Shown here one piece after another: positions 1 through 8,070 of a DNA stretch of 64,000 nucleotides. Made by a program: the position numbers and the translations under genes. The stretch lies in assembly GCA_017403825.1 (NCBI GenBank), contig JAFRDO010000026.1, positions 1 to 64,000 of the forward strand, written 5' to 3'. The stretch's first letter is position 1. Each line of letters starts with the position of its first letter. Under the pieces are notes generated by a model, which was not told the origin of the DNA, searched no databases, and saw only the letters and a program-made list of their open reading frames with translations. This DNA comes from Kiritimatiellia bacterium. GTDB lineage: Bacteria; Verrucomicrobiota; Kiritimatiellia; RFP12; UBA1067.

Positions 1-469
1 CGGCCGCACCGCTGCCGCCGCCCTTGCCGCCATCGCCGCCCTTGCCGCCCTTGCCGCGATTGGCGCTGACTTCGATGACACCGGTGCTGCCGGACTTGCC
101 GCCACAGCCGTTGCCGGCGGCGCCGCCCGTCGCGACGAGCGTGCCTTCGCCCATGAGGTAGAGCGTCGCGCCGGATGCGACGCTGATTGCCGCGCCCGCG
201 CCCGTCTCGCCGGTTGCGTCGCCGCCTTTCAACGTCAGGGTCGCGCCTTTTTTGATGTTGATGGCGACGACATTGCTGCCAAGCACCCTGAACTTGCTGG
301 ACCCGGCGTTCGCCGAAAGCGTCAGATCGGAGTTCACGTCGTAGATGGTGTTGTTCTGGAGGTTGGTATCCGTCCCGCTGGACAGCGGGATGTGCGACTC
401 CGAGAAGCGCGCCTGCGCCGTCGCTGCGGCAACGAGAAGTACTGTCAAGATTGTCTTTTTCATGGTCAT
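1..469 (-). CDS. Secreted glycine-rich beta-repeat protein, C-terminus outside the window
   Basis: The gene runs leftwards off the window edge, so only about 156 N-terminal residues are visible. ATG 469 is preceded by AAAGGGA with 7 nt spacing; ATG 463 is an alternative two codons later. A Sec signal peptide is clear (MKKTILTVLLVAAATAQA). It is followed by short segments rich in T, L and G such as GATLTLKGG and SGATLYLMGEG, a pattern typical of beta-helix surface proteins. The last visible stretch (bases 1-60) is a glycine-lysine run, KGGKGGDGGKGGG. It is the last gene seen of a run of four secreted proteins on this strand, 16 bases after the stop of the preceding one. I do not recognise the family; a surface or matrix role is inference. 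Confidence 0.75.
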   Translation of the reverse strand, partial: MTMKKTILTVLLVAAATAQARFSESHIPLSSGTDTNLQNNTIYDVNSDLTLSANAGSSKFRVLGSNVVAINIKKGATLTLKGGDATGETGAGAAISVASGATLYLMGEGTLVATGGAAGNGCGGKSGSTGVIEVSANRGKGGKGGDGGKGGGSGAA

Positions 470-485
470 GCTCGATTCCCTTTCA

Positions 486-1280
486 TCAATTTGCCTTGCC
501 GAACGCTGTCGCGTTCACGGTGCGAACCGCGGCCGAATCGCCATCGACCTTGCATCCTTTCGGCAGCAGCACCGAGAACGCGCCTTCGTCGTTTTCGTAT
601 GTGAGGACCATATCACATGATGCGTTTGGCGTCGTGTAGCGGCTCATCGAAGCCGGCGCGTATGGCCAGGCCGAGCGGGCGGGCGAAAGCCCCTTGATCG
701 TCACCGTGCCCTTGCCGCCGCCGACCGACAGCTCCGCGACTGGCGCGAGGTAGCAGACGGGCGGGAGCTGCGCGGAGCCGTTCGTCACGGTTACAGAGTT
801 GACGATCAGCTCGTCAACTGCCGCCCCTTGCGCCATGATCCGGTTCTCCGCGTAGAAGACGTCCACTGCCTTGGCGCGCGCGGCGCGCGCGGCGCGGACG
901 CCCGTGGTGAGCGTCTGGCGCGGCGTAATTTCGCCAGCGCCGGGCGGCGTGAGGCCGACCTCGATCGCGCCTTTTGCGGCGGCGACCGCATCGACAAGCG
1001 CGGTGTAGGTTGCACCCTGCACAGCCGCGCCGTTGTCGTCCTTGAGCTCCGCGTAGAAGACGCCGTTCGTATCTACAGACACGACGACTGTCCGACCCCA
1101 AAGCACGACCGCCGGGGCCGCGCTGTCATAGATCTTGAACGTGAGCGATAGATTCTCGCCCCCCTCGGCGAACCCGCCCGTGCGGGTGAGCTGTCCCCGG
1201 TAGGTGAGAAGCTCCGGCACGGCGGCGTTCGCCGCCGCAACGAAGACCGTCGCAAGAATTGCCATTGCCAGTTTCTTCAT
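486..1280 (-). CDS. Secreted protein of unknown function with an N-terminal YRGQL-type domain
   Basis: About 264 residues. I chose ATG 1280 (MKKLAMAILATVFVAAANA, a good Sec signal) over an upstream ATG at 1304, because GGAAGGA lies 9-10 nt before it. The mature N terminus, AVPELLTYRGQLTRTGG, resembles the YQGRL motif that opens many exported bacterial proteins with tail-fibre-like beta-sandwich domains. It is followed by LSLTFKIYDSA and LWGRTVVVSVDTNGVF strands. The C-terminal half has a GGGKGTVTIKGLSPAR segment and no catalytic motif I can name. It lies between two other exported proteins on the same strand and is probably co-transcribed with them. The function is unknown. Confidence 0.8.
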   Translation of the reverse strand: MKKLAMAILATVFVAAANAAVPELLTYRGQLTRTGGFAEGGENLSLTFKIYDSAAPAVVLWGRTVVVSVDTNGVFYAELKDDNGAAVQGATYTALVDAVAAAKGAIEVGLTPPGAGEITPRQTLTTGVRAARAARAKAVDVFYAENRIMAQGAAVDELIVNSVTVTNGSAQLPPVCYLAPVAELSVGGGKGTVTIKGLSPARSAWPYAPASMSRYTTPNASCDMVLTYENDEGAFSVLLPKGCKVDGDSAAVRTVNATAFGKAN

Positions 1281-1358
1281 GATGTCGATTCCTTCCTTAT
1301 TCATCCTAAAATTCTCACATCATTGACCTCTGCCTCGTTATATCTCGCGCAGAGACAT

Positions 1359-3077
1359 TCAATCTTCAACCTCTCCCACATCTGCGATGCGCTTTAGGTA
1401 GAAAATGCCCATCGAGCTGATCGGGCCATTCGAGATTAGTCCGCCGACGGTCCAGGTCGCGAAGCCCGCCGTGGTCTCGTTCGGGTTGTGTTCGAAATCG
1501 ATGTCCTCGGTCGCGATGTTCCGCTTGTGCCACGAGAGGTAGAGCGTGTTGGTGACGCTCCAGAGCTCGGGCTTCACGGGGTTGACGTAGTTTGCAAGGT
1601 CGTCTCCGCTCACGACGTCGCCGGAATAGTCCGCCGTCTTGCCGTCGTGGTCCGGATGCCAGGCGTGGCGGAACGGATTGTCCCGCGCATTTGCGTCAAC
1701 CGTCCAGGCGAACTGCAGTTGGTCACCGAACGTCGTATGGGCCGAGGCATCGACAATCGGATTGGCGACGCTCATCATCACCGACGAGAGGCGACGCGGA
1801 TTCTCGCACACCGTCTTTGCGGACGACAGCTCCTTGAAAAGCCGCATATTGCCTGCCGAATCAACGCCGGCCGCGACGCGCTGGAGGAGCTGGGGCGTGC
1901 CGTTCGCGGGGACATGGACGAGGATGTTCATCTTGAGCGTCCCTGCCGCGGCGGTCGGTGTCGTGTTCGTGAGCGACGAGACATTCTCCATCTGGATGTA
2001 TCCCGCCCAAAGTCCCGTCGGGAACGCCGCTTCGGCAGCCGGCTTCTCCCCGACCGTCACCGGGATCCTCACGCGCATCTGCGTTTCCCCTCGATCTTCG
2101 ATCTGCATCACGGCGGCGTATGTCTTGCCCGCTTCCATGCCAATGCGGTCGATGGCGAACTTCTGAACGCTGGACGCGCCCGCAGCAAGCGCGACATCCC
2201 AGGACACGTTTTCGGTCACGTTCGACCACGATTCGTCGCCTTTCTCGTCCTTCACCTTGCGCTTCAGGAGAGATTTGGAATCCGTAGAATAAAGGAACTT
2301 CTCGTTCTCTGTATCCGCCGAGGCGACGATCTTCACGCTGAATGTGTGGTTCGTCGTGCCGAAGTTCTTGAGCGTAACGCTCGCGAAGTCGCCGGAACCG
2401 AAATCGACGGATGCCGACCCCAAGAATCCGATCACGCCCGGCCAGTCGCCGTCCTTCGTCGCCGTGAGGGCGTACGCCTTGCCGCCCTGCAGCTTCGAGG
2501 TGGCGCCAAGCACCATCGGAAGGAACGTCGGCGCAGCCGTGTTGCTTCCGCCGATCTGGTAGGCTACGCCCGACGCAGTGCCGAAGGGACCCTCGCCAAA
2601 ATACTTCTTTGCGGCCACGGAGACGTCCGGCTCTGCGGAGACGCCCACGAGGTTCATGAAGCCGGTGTTGCCCGACGTGGCGCGATAAGTCTGCTGCGGC
2701 GCGGCTGGGACGCCGAGGAAAGTCTTCGACCAGGCGTTGGTCGCATAGATCAGATAGACGTTGCCGCCGACGAGCGCGGACATCGTCGAGGCCGTCTCGT
2801 CGCCGGGAAGCCACACGCAGTAGGAAATCGGTTTCTGGGCGATTTCCGTTCCGTCGTCCGCGAGCTGGCGCGTAGAGGAGTAGGCGTCCGAATGGTACGA
2901 CGCGACACGCGCGACAGGGGCGCCGGCGAAGAACTCTTCGCACACCGCGTTCGTCGGTGTCGATTCAAGGTAGATCGCGTTCCACCCGTTCATGAGCGTC
3001 ATCGTCTCGCTGATGTGCGCGGCAGAAACCGAAATCGGCAACAACGCCAAAACTGCCCAAAAGTTAGTCTTATTCAT
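1359..3077 (-). CDS. Large secreted protein of a lineage-specific family (NGWNAIYLE type)
   Basis: 572 residues with a Sec signal (MNKTNFWAVLALLPISVSA). The ribosome binding site GGAGG lies 9 nt before ATG 3077. The mature protein begins HISETMTLMNGWNAIYLESTP, a signature I associate with large exported proteins of Kiritimatiellia-like genomes; that association is from memory and unchecked. The middle is rich in short beta segments (VTLKNFGTTNHTFSVKI, IPVTVGEKP). Near the end comes a WHPDHDGK acidic cluster. No enzyme motif is visible. It sits 36 bases after the 281-residue exported protein gene and is probably its operon partner. An adhesin or scaffold role is inference only. Confidence 0.8.
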   Translation of the reverse strand: MNKTNFWAVLALLPISVSAAHISETMTLMNGWNAIYLESTPTNAVCEEFFAGAPVARVASYHSDAYSSTRQLADDGTEIAQKPISYCVWLPGDETASTMSALVGGNVYLIYATNAWSKTFLGVPAAPQQTYRATSGNTGFMNLVGVSAEPDVSVAAKKYFGEGPFGTASGVAYQIGGSNTAAPTFLPMVLGATSKLQGGKAYALTATKDGDWPGVIGFLGSASVDFGSGDFASVTLKNFGTTNHTFSVKIVASADTENEKFLYSTDSKSLLKRKVKDEKGDESWSNVTENVSWDVALAAGASSVQKFAIDRIGMEAGKTYAAVMQIEDRGETQMRVRIPVTVGEKPAAEAAFPTGLWAGYIQMENVSSLTNTTPTAAAGTLKMNILVHVPANGTPQLLQRVAAGVDSAGNMRLFKELSSAKTVCENPRRLSSVMMSVANPIVDASAHTTFGDQLQFAWTVDANARDNPFRHAWHPDHDGKTADYSGDVVSGDDLANYVNPVKPELWSVTNTLYLSWHKRNIATEDIDFEHNPNETTAGFATWTVGGLISNGPISSMGIFYLKRIADVGEVED

Positions 3078-3085
3078 GTTTCAAC

Positions 3086-3129
3086 CTCCAACTCCAACTC
3101 TTGACTCCAACTTTTACTTCGCCTCCAAC
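3086..3129 (-). repeat. Four GTTGGAG repeats that carry the ribosome binding site
   Basis: GTTGGAG occurs four times on the minus strand (3123-3129, 3105-3111, 3092-3098, 3086-3092) across the end of the 281-residue gene and the spacer to the 572-residue gene. The copy nearest the downstream gene supplies its GGAGG. The repeats multiply possible Shine-Dalgarno sequences; whether this is functional or simple slippage is unknown. Confidence 0.6.
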
Positions 3130-3959
3130 TTGAAGAACTGGCTGGTCGCGCCTTCCGCAGGCACGACAAAGATGGTCGCCTCGCCCACGTCATCCCCGTC
3201 GGCAGACGGCATAACCTGCTCGTGCTCGACGTCCGTCTCGGATTTCTTGACCGGCTGGGTCGCCCATTCGGGATTTGTGAGCGACAGGGTGGTGGCGACG
3301 CCATAGACGTGGCCGCCGACATACTCGAAACTGATTGAATGGAGCGCGTTTTGGGGTGCTGAGTAGGCGGTGATCGCGAGCTTGTCCGTCTCGTCGAAGG
3401 GATTCGTCCCCGCGCAGTATTCGGCGTAGTTCGACACGCCGTCATTGTCGTAGTCGGCAAAGGGATCGTAGTCGCCCTCGATCCCAAGCGCCTCCATCCA
3501 CGCGGCGATCGTGTCGACGTATTCTGCGGGTACGTTGACCGTCTGGCCGTCTTTCGTATAGTTCTTCACGTTGACGAACTCAAGGGAAACCGTCGACACG
3601 GCATTCGCGTCGCCCACGGCGAGCGGAGTGGCCGCAAGGGAGAGCCCCGACTCTTGGACAAGAACGCAGTTGAGCGTATTGCTGATGGCGGCCGTGGAGT
3701 CTGTCGCCGTCGTAGAGAGCGGGATCTGCAGCAGGAAGTTGTAGCCGTCCGCCGTCGGATCCGCCACCTTCGTGGAGGCGATGACCGTTCCGTTCGTCGC
3801 GACGGCCTGGATGGTCACTGCGGCGGACGAGGTAAGCACCTTGTTCTGCCAGTCCTTCAGCGTCCCATTTATGAGGTGGGTCCCGACCGGGAAATTCGCG
3901 GCAGCAACGGCATTCATTGCCGCAAGCGTCATCAGACCTGCCAACTTTAGTTTACACAT
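3114..3959 (-). CDS. Secreted protein with a calcium-binding DxDxDG repeat
   Basis: 281 residues with a signal peptide (MCKLKLAGLMTLAAMNAVAAA). The ribosome binding site AAGGAGAG precedes ATG 3959. Residues of about 30-150 form a beta-rich domain of the carboxypeptidase-regulatory or Ig kind (GTHLINGTLKDWQNKVLTSSAAVTIQAV is its start). Around residue 175-195 is DYDNDGVSNYAEYCAGTNP, a thrombospondin type 3 or dockerin-like calcium loop commonly found next to the C-terminal domain of secreted Verrucomicrobia and Planctomycetes proteins. The protein ends FFKLEAK. It starts 14 bases after the cupin lipoprotein stop, so the two are probably one operon. The role is unknown. Confidence 0.8.
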   Translation of the reverse strand: MCKLKLAGLMTLAAMNAVAAANFPVGTHLINGTLKDWQNKVLTSSAAVTIQAVATNGTVIASTKVADPTADGYNFLLQIPLSTTATDSTAAISNTLNCVLVQESGLSLAATPLAVGDANAVSTVSLEFVNVKNYTKDGQTVNVPAEYVDTIAAWMEALGIEGDYDPFADYDNDGVSNYAEYCAGTNPFDETDKLAITAYSAPQNALHSISFEYVGGHVYGVATTLSLTNPEWATQPVKKSETDVEHEQVMPSADGDDVGEATIFVVPAEGATSQFFKLEAK

Positions 3960-3973
3960 GTTTAGTTCTCTCC

Positions 3974-4474
3974 TTATTTCTTTATCTCAGGATGCTGCAC
4001 GGCGATTGGCGTTCCGTTCTGCGATATGTAGAACATGTCGAGGACCACGGTCTTGTCGCCACGGTTCTCGCCATGGTGGATTGTGCCGACCATCTCGACG
4101 ACGGCTTCCCCGGCACGGACGGTCTTCTCCTTACCGTCCAGTCCGATGATCGTGAGCTCGCCCTGCTGCAGAATGCCATAGTTCATGACGGGATGGTGAT
4201 GCCACCCGAGCTTGCTGCCGCGAGGGAACACATAGCGCCTTACGACAAGCTCCGGCTTGCCGACGGGATAATCCGGCAGCTCCACGCCGTCCCAGCTCTG
4301 CGACGTACGCTTCAGGTCAATTATCTCTATCTCCTTCGCGTCGTCGTACTTGGCGAACGGGGCGTCGGTACGCGGCGATGCGCAGCCTGCCACAATGCCA
4401 AGTGCTGCCGCGCCAATGATCGAACGGCACAGGCAGCAGAGGGGCGCCGCCGTGTTTGATGATTGCATAGTCAT
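3974..4474 (-). CDS. Cupin-domain lipoprotein
   Basis: About 166 residues. An open frame continues upstream to 4609, but the lipoprotein signal (IIGAAALGIVAGC, lipobox VAGC) fits only a start at ATG 4474 or ATG 4468. The rest is a small cupin: ELVVRRYVFPRGSKLGWHHHPVMNYGILQQGELTI contains the first cupin motif with the HHH metal-binding cluster, and GTIHHGENRGDKTVVLDMF carries the later conserved region. Cupins of this form bind a metal and either a small acid or a sugar; the ligand cannot be told from sequence. The gene leads the operon of secreted proteins to its left. A -10 box 10 nt before the start codon suggests a nearly leaderless mRNA. Confidence 0.8.
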   Translation of the reverse strand: MTMQSSNTAAPLCCLCRSIIGAAALGIVAGCASPRTDAPFAKYDDAKEIEIIDLKRTSQSWDGVELPDYPVGKPELVVRRYVFPRGSKLGWHHHPVMNYGILQQGELTIIGLDGKEKTVRAGEAVVEMVGTIHHGENRGDKTVVLDMFYISQNGTPIAVQHPEIKK

Positions 4475-4484
4475 GATGATGCGT

Positions 4485-4490
4485 ATCATA
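4485..4490 (-). promoter_or_regulatory. -10 box TATGAT, nearly leaderless
   Basis: On the minus strand GTGATATGATAC places TATGAT 10 nt upstream of ATG 4474, with no Shine-Dalgarno sequence between. It belongs to the family of extended -10 promoters seen throughout this window. No convincing -35 was found. Confidence 0.55.
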
Positions 4491-4541
4491 TCACATTTTG
4501 GCAGATTCACACAATCGTTGCATCCTATTGCAACAAGGCCG

Positions 4542-5870
4542 TCAAGCGAGGGATTTTCCGATCCACGCCTTGTCATGCCAACGGCGAATGAGAATGCAGC
4601 CTCGGACATTTTCGTCGAGGACGAACACGGCCCAAGCCCCTATAAGCCCGAATCCCAGCGGTATGGCGACCACCCAGAACAACCCTACGGCAATCACCCA
4701 CTGAAAGGTGATTCCGATGACCATGGGATAGAGCACATCGCCTGTCGCCCGAAGCGTCCCGCAGGCAAAGATGTTGCGCACGCGTCCGATCTCAAGGGCG
4801 CAGTCTATCCAGAAAAGAACAGTTCCAAGCCGGATTATCTCGCTGTTCTGGGTCAAAAGGCCGAGCACCCAGGGGCCGACAAGGGCCAGCGCCCCGCTGC
4901 AACACAGCGAGACTGCCAAGGCTCGGCGATAGAAGAAGTTGCCGAGAAGGTAGGCAGCTTTATAGCGACGCTGGCCGACGAGATGTCCGACGAGGATGTC
5001 TCCGGCCTGGATTGCGCTCATGCCGAACAGATAGGTGAACATGACGCTGTTGGATACATAGGTCCGCGTCGTCAGCGCCTCCGTGGAAATCTGGTTTATG
5101 AAGTATATCGTCACGGCCTGGGAAAGGCAGTAGGACATCTCTTCGCCGATGGCCGGAAGCCCGATCTTGAAGATTCCCGCGAACTCACGCCAGGGGAACG
5201 GCCTGAACCAGACCAGCGGGTAGCGGCGGATGTGGACCTTGGTGTGATGGACCAGAAGAATGGCCATCGACACGCCTTGGCTCGTCGCCGTCGCCCATGC
5301 CGCGCCAACGACGCCAAGCGCGGGGCATCCGCAGTGCCCGTATATCAAGAGGTAGTTGCCGACGACATTGACTACGTTCGCAACCGCAGTGGCGACCATC
5401 GGCGACCGGACGCGGTCCACGCTGCGCAATGACGCGCTGAACGTAAAGCCCATCGCTTGAAAGAACGAAAACGCACCGGTTATTCGCAGATAGGCCGCCC
5501 CTTCCGCCATAAGCTCGTCGCGAAGCCCCATCATCCGCAGGATCGCCTCGGCATTGAAGTAGAGCAGCGCGCTCACGCCCAAGCCGAGCAAGGCATTGAA
5601 GACCAATGCGACGCCGACGACCTGGACGAGTCGTTTGCGAAGCCCAGCCCCGTGATACTGCGCACAGACGACCGCAACGCCCGAAGCCGCGAAACGGTAG
5701 ACGAGGAACACCAACATGACGATCTGGCTTGCGAGACCCACTGCGGCCACCGCGCCGTCGCCGCAACTCGAGAGCATGAGCATGTCGACGAACCCGACAA
5801 GCACGACGAGGGCAATCTCCATGAAAATGGGGATTGTCAGATGCATCAACTGCCGCCTCAAAGGTTCCAT
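4542..5870 (-). CDS. MATE family multidrug/cation antiporter
   Basis: 442 residues from ATG 5870 (MEPLRRQLMHLTIPIFMEIALVVLVGFVDMLML). The open frame extends to 6095, but the upstream part is arginine- and serine-rich translation of antisense to the next gene and lacks membrane character. The protein is about twelve hydrophobic segments, with the MATE hallmarks of an N-terminal LTIPIFMEIAL helix and the paired-half pattern (SLRSVDRVRSPMVATAVANVVNVVGNYLLIYG in half one). Members export cationic drugs or metabolites by Na+ or H+ exchange across the inner membrane; the substrate cannot be predicted. A TATACT -10 box ends 8 nt before the start codon, so the transcript is probably leaderless. Length is normal for the family. 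Confidence 0.9.
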   Translation of the reverse strand: MEPLRRQLMHLTIPIFMEIALVVLVGFVDMLMLSSCGDGAVAAVGLASQIVMLVFLVYRFAASGVAVVCAQYHGAGLRKRLVQVVGVALVFNALLGLGVSALLYFNAEAILRMMGLRDELMAEGAAYLRITGAFSFFQAMGFTFSASLRSVDRVRSPMVATAVANVVNVVGNYLLIYGHCGCPALGVVGAAWATATSQGVSMAILLVHHTKVHIRRYPLVWFRPFPWREFAGIFKIGLPAIGEEMSYCLSQAVTIYFINQISTEALTTRTYVSNSVMFTYLFGMSAIQAGDILVGHLVGQRRYKAAYLLGNFFYRRALAVSLCCSGALALVGPWVLGLLTQNSEIIRLGTVLFWIDCALEIGRVRNIFACGTLRATGDVLYPMVIGITFQWVIAVGLFWVVAIPLGFGLIGAWAVFVLDENVRGCILIRRWHDKAWIGKSLA

Positions 5871-5878
5871 CCTCTCAT

Positions 5879-5884
5879 AGTATA
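5879..5884 (-). promoter_or_regulatory. -10 box TATACT of the MATE gene, leaderless
   Basis: TATACT on the minus strand is separated from ATG 5870 by 8 nt (ATGAGAGG), which is the normal distance to a transcription start. The GAGAGG directly abutting the start codon is too close to act as a normal ribosome binding site. Confidence 0.6.
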
Positions 5885-5928
5885 GCAAAAAGGGAACAGT
5901 TGCTGTCCCCAAAGGTTTTTCGTAACCC

Positions 5929-6999
5929 TCAGCGGACGATGCGCATGATAGGAGCGTGCTGCGTAAGCGTTTTCGAATCGGCGGCGACGGGGCCGCTCGC
6001 CTCAACGATGCCATTGAACTTCGCCCAGAACTCGACCGTGTAGGCGTCCAGCTCCAGGAACGGGCAAGCCGGCAGGACGACGCGGCTTCGGTCAAAGGAT
6101 GCAGACCATTCGTTCACCACCCGCTCGGTACCGTTCGTGCCGTCGAGAATGAGATCCCCGCGCGACTCCTTGACGAACGTCGGCGCGTTGCCACCTGTAC
6201 GAGCTTCGCCAGTACCGGTTACGTTGAACGTCTCGTTCGACGCGCAGGTGAAATCGTAATTCTGCTCGAAGAGAGCCAGCATCGAGGCGTCGCCCGTGCC
6301 AACGGGGTGCGTGGTGAGAAACTCATTTGGCTCAAGAGCACGGCGCGTCAGGCGGATGTCGTCTATCCACCCATCGAACCACTGTCCTTCGCCGCGTTCC
6401 TTCGCGCCGAAGAAGATCGAATTGCCAGTCGCGACATCGGGCTGGGCTCCGGTAGCGGCATATTCAAGCCTATAGTCGAGATAGAAACAGATGTTGTTCG
6501 TTTCAGCCGCGCCATCGACGGCAACCGCCACGTGGTGCCACCTGCCGTCGTCCACGTCTGTGGTTGTTGAAGTGGTGTAATGGGACGTCCCGCCTGTCCT
6601 ATCCACGAAGAGCAATCTCGATGTGAGCGCGTCAAAGAACACGCCTGCGAATGGCGTCCCGCCGAATTTCACGAGAACCTGGCGGTTGCTGGTCGTTCCT
6701 CTCACCGTGCTGCGCGTCTTGTAGAACATTTCAATGGTATAGCTCGCCGCCGCCCCGTCGTTGCCACGGACGAACTTTGAGACGTATGGCATCTGGACGT
6801 AGTTGGCCTGCCCGACGTCGTTCGTTTCCTGATAGAATGACGCGACATCTTCAAACCAGATGTCCGTTTCTGTTTTGGCGGCCATGACAGCCCCGGCTTT
6901 CGTTTCGGTGTCGTAAACGGACGGGTCACAACCGTCACCTCCCCAACTTGAGATGCCATTTTGGCATTTCAAGTTCCCCTCCGCCGACAACCTAGGCAT
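5929..6999 (-). CDS. LamG-type (concanavalin-like) protein, 5'-truncated
   Basis: The reading frame gives 356 residues, but the true coding part probably begins only near 6940, because the first residues are encoded by a hairpin and intergenic-looking DNA. There is no signal peptide, unusual for a LamG protein. Residues of about 85-210 carry a laminin-G/jellyroll domain (YTIEMFYKTRSTV, DDGRWHHVAVAVDG, FFGAKERGEGQWFDGWIDDIRLTRRAL). The C-terminal 100 residues start a second one (DAYTVEFWAKFNG) that stops abruptly at APIMRIVR, whose hydrophobic-plus-Arg ending is like that of the beta-solenoid proteins in this window. I read it as a 3' fragment of a larger secreted carbohydrate-binding protein cut by rearrangement at about 6945; ATG 6885 is a possible start if it is still expressed. 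Confidence 0.65.
   Translation of the reverse strand: MPRLSAEGNLKCQNGISSWGGDGCDPSVYDTETKAGAVMAAKTETDIWFEDVASFYQETNDVGQANYVQMPYVSKFVRGNDGAAASYTIEMFYKTRSTVRGTTSNRQVLVKFGGTPFAGVFFDALTSRLLFVDRTGGTSHYTTSTTTDVDDGRWHHVAVAVDGAAETNNICFYLDYRLEYAATGAQPDVATGNSIFFGAKERGEGQWFDGWIDDIRLTRRALEPNEFLTTHPVGTGDASMLALFEQNYDFTCASNETFNVTGTGEARTGGNAPTFVKESRGDLILDGTNGTERVVNEWSASFDRSRVVLPACPFLELDAYTVEFWAKFNGIVEASGPVAADSKTLTQHAPIMRIVR
6945..6975. repeat. Hairpin 1, 14-bp arms, 3-nt loop
   Basis: Arms 6945-6958 (AACTTGAGATGCCA) and 6962-6975 (TGGCATTTCAAGTT) pair with one mismatch, which becomes a G-U wobble on one strand. The loop is TTT. There is no T-run directly after it, so it is not a typical terminator. It lies exactly at the apparent truncation point of the LamG gene. 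Confidence 0.8.
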
Positions 7000-7200
7000 G
7001 AAATCCTCATGGAATCCCTCGAGGACAATTTTGCTGTCGAAATTTTCGACCGCAAAATTCTTTCATGTTCCAAGGACGAAATTTTAGACCTTAGAGCTCG
7101 CGTCTCCTCATCTGTCAGGAAAAACATGTAATCGAGAGGGAATTTGTCGGGATTACTGCGAACGGCCTCGATGACATTCTTAGCGCGGGCATTGGCACCG
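7000..7200 (-). pseudogene. ORF6N (Bro-N/KilA-N-like) DNA-binding domain remnant
   Basis: On the minus strand, roughly 7199 to 7073 encodes KNVIEAVRSNPDKFPLDYM followed by FFLTDEETRALRSKIS. This matches the core of the ORF6N domain as I know it (a RLNEAVKRN-x-x-FP-D-FMFQLT-E-E pattern). The usual upstream part (dLAelYgv) is missing, replaced by the 3' end of prmC, and the downstream part is lost: LRSKIS is repeated once (LRSKISSLEHERILRSKIST) and then the frame runs out. ORF6N proteins are typical of phages and mobile elements. This is a decayed fragment, not a working gene. Confidence 0.55.
7027..7059. repeat. Hairpin 2, 15-bp arms, 3-nt loop
   Basis: Arms 7027-7041 (AATTTTGCTGTCGAA) and 7045-7059 (TTCGACCGCAAAATT) pair with one mismatch around an ATT loop. 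It lies inside the ORF6N remnant, 51 bases from hairpin 1. It is AT-rich, unlike the surrounding DNA, and has no T-run to make it a terminator. Confidence 0.8.
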
Positions 7201-7203
7201 CGG

Positions 7204-8070
7204 TCAGGGGAGGCGGGCCGACGCATAGCGGTCGTGGCCGGCGAAGTCTTTCTCTATCGCAATACGTTCGAAGCCGTAGTCGGCCATGAGTCGGCGAAGC
7301 GCATCGCCCTGACCATCGCCTATCTCGAAGAACACTGCCCCCTCCGGCTTCAGCAGGTTGACGGCGTCGCCAAGATAGCGGTCGTAGAAGTCAAGGCCCT
7401 CCGGTCCGCCGTCCAGCGCAAGGCGCGGCTCGAAGTCGCGAATGCGGGGGTCGAGCGCATCGTATTCCGCAGTCGAGACGTACGGCGGATTCGAAACAAT
7501 AACGTCCACGCACTGCGGCTCGTCGAAATCGTCCAGCCCGTCGGCGACAGCAAACTTCACGCGCCCGTCGAGGCCGCACCTCGCGGCGTTCTCCTTCGCA
7601 AGCGCGACCGCATCTTCGCTGACATCGGTGCCGAGCAGAACGGCATCGCCCTCGTACTCCCGCGCGATGGAAAGGATTATCGCACCGGTCCCCGTGCCCA
7701 CGTCGACGACGAACGGCGGCACGGAGCATGCGGCGCGGCGTTCGGCGAGATGGGCGAGGACGCGCGTGACAAGCTCCTCCGTTTCGGGACGCGGAATCAG
7801 CGCACGGCGGTCGCACGCAAGCGTCAGCCGCCTGAAGTCCCACTCGCCAAGCACGTACTGCAACGGCTCGCCGTGGACTAGCCTCGCCATGCCGCGGCGC
7901 ATGGCCTCAAGATGACGCGGAGACGGCTCGCCAGACAGCGATGCGGAAAGTTCGCCGCGCTTCGCGCGCAAAAGCCTCGCTACGAGCAACTCACCCGCCG
8001 TGCGCGGATCGGGGACGTTTCTCGCGGCAAGGTACGCCTCTGTCTTGGCGATGACTTCCCGCCAGTCCAT
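7204..8070 (-). CDS. prmC: Release factor glutamine N5-methyltransferase PrmC
   Basis: 288 residues, the normal length. PrmC transfers a methyl group from SAM to the glutamine of the GGQ motif of release factors RF1 and RF2. The N-terminal helical domain carries the conserved LVHGEPLQYVLGEWDF segment, followed by IPRPETEELV, the SAM-binding VVDVGTGTGAI loop near residue 120 and the catalytic SNPPYVS near residue 193. The start overlaps the stop of the DUF3127 gene by one base (TGATG), so translation is probably coupled. It ends directly against the ORF6N remnant. Confidence 0.95.
   Translation of the reverse strand: MDWREVIAKTEAYLAARNVPDPRTAGELLVARLLRAKRGELSASLSGEPSPRHLEAMRRGMARLVHGEPLQYVLGEWDFRRLTLACDRRALIPRPETEELVTRVLAHLAERRAACSVPPFVVDVGTGTGAIILSIAREYEGDAVLLGTDVSEDAVALAKENAARCGLDGRVKFAVADGLDDFDEPQCVDVIVSNPPYVSTAEYDALDPRIRDFEPRLALDGGPEGLDFYDRYLGDAVNLLKPEGAVFFEIGDGQGDALRRLMADYGFERIAIEKDFAGHDRYASARLP

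Noticed and set aside
1488..3104. Plus-strand open frame of 538 codons
   Set aside because: Shadow of the 572-residue secreted protein; Arg-rich, with no start signal.
6945..7059. The two hairpins as transcription terminators
   Set aside because: Neither is followed by a T-run on either strand, and one is inside an old coding fragment.
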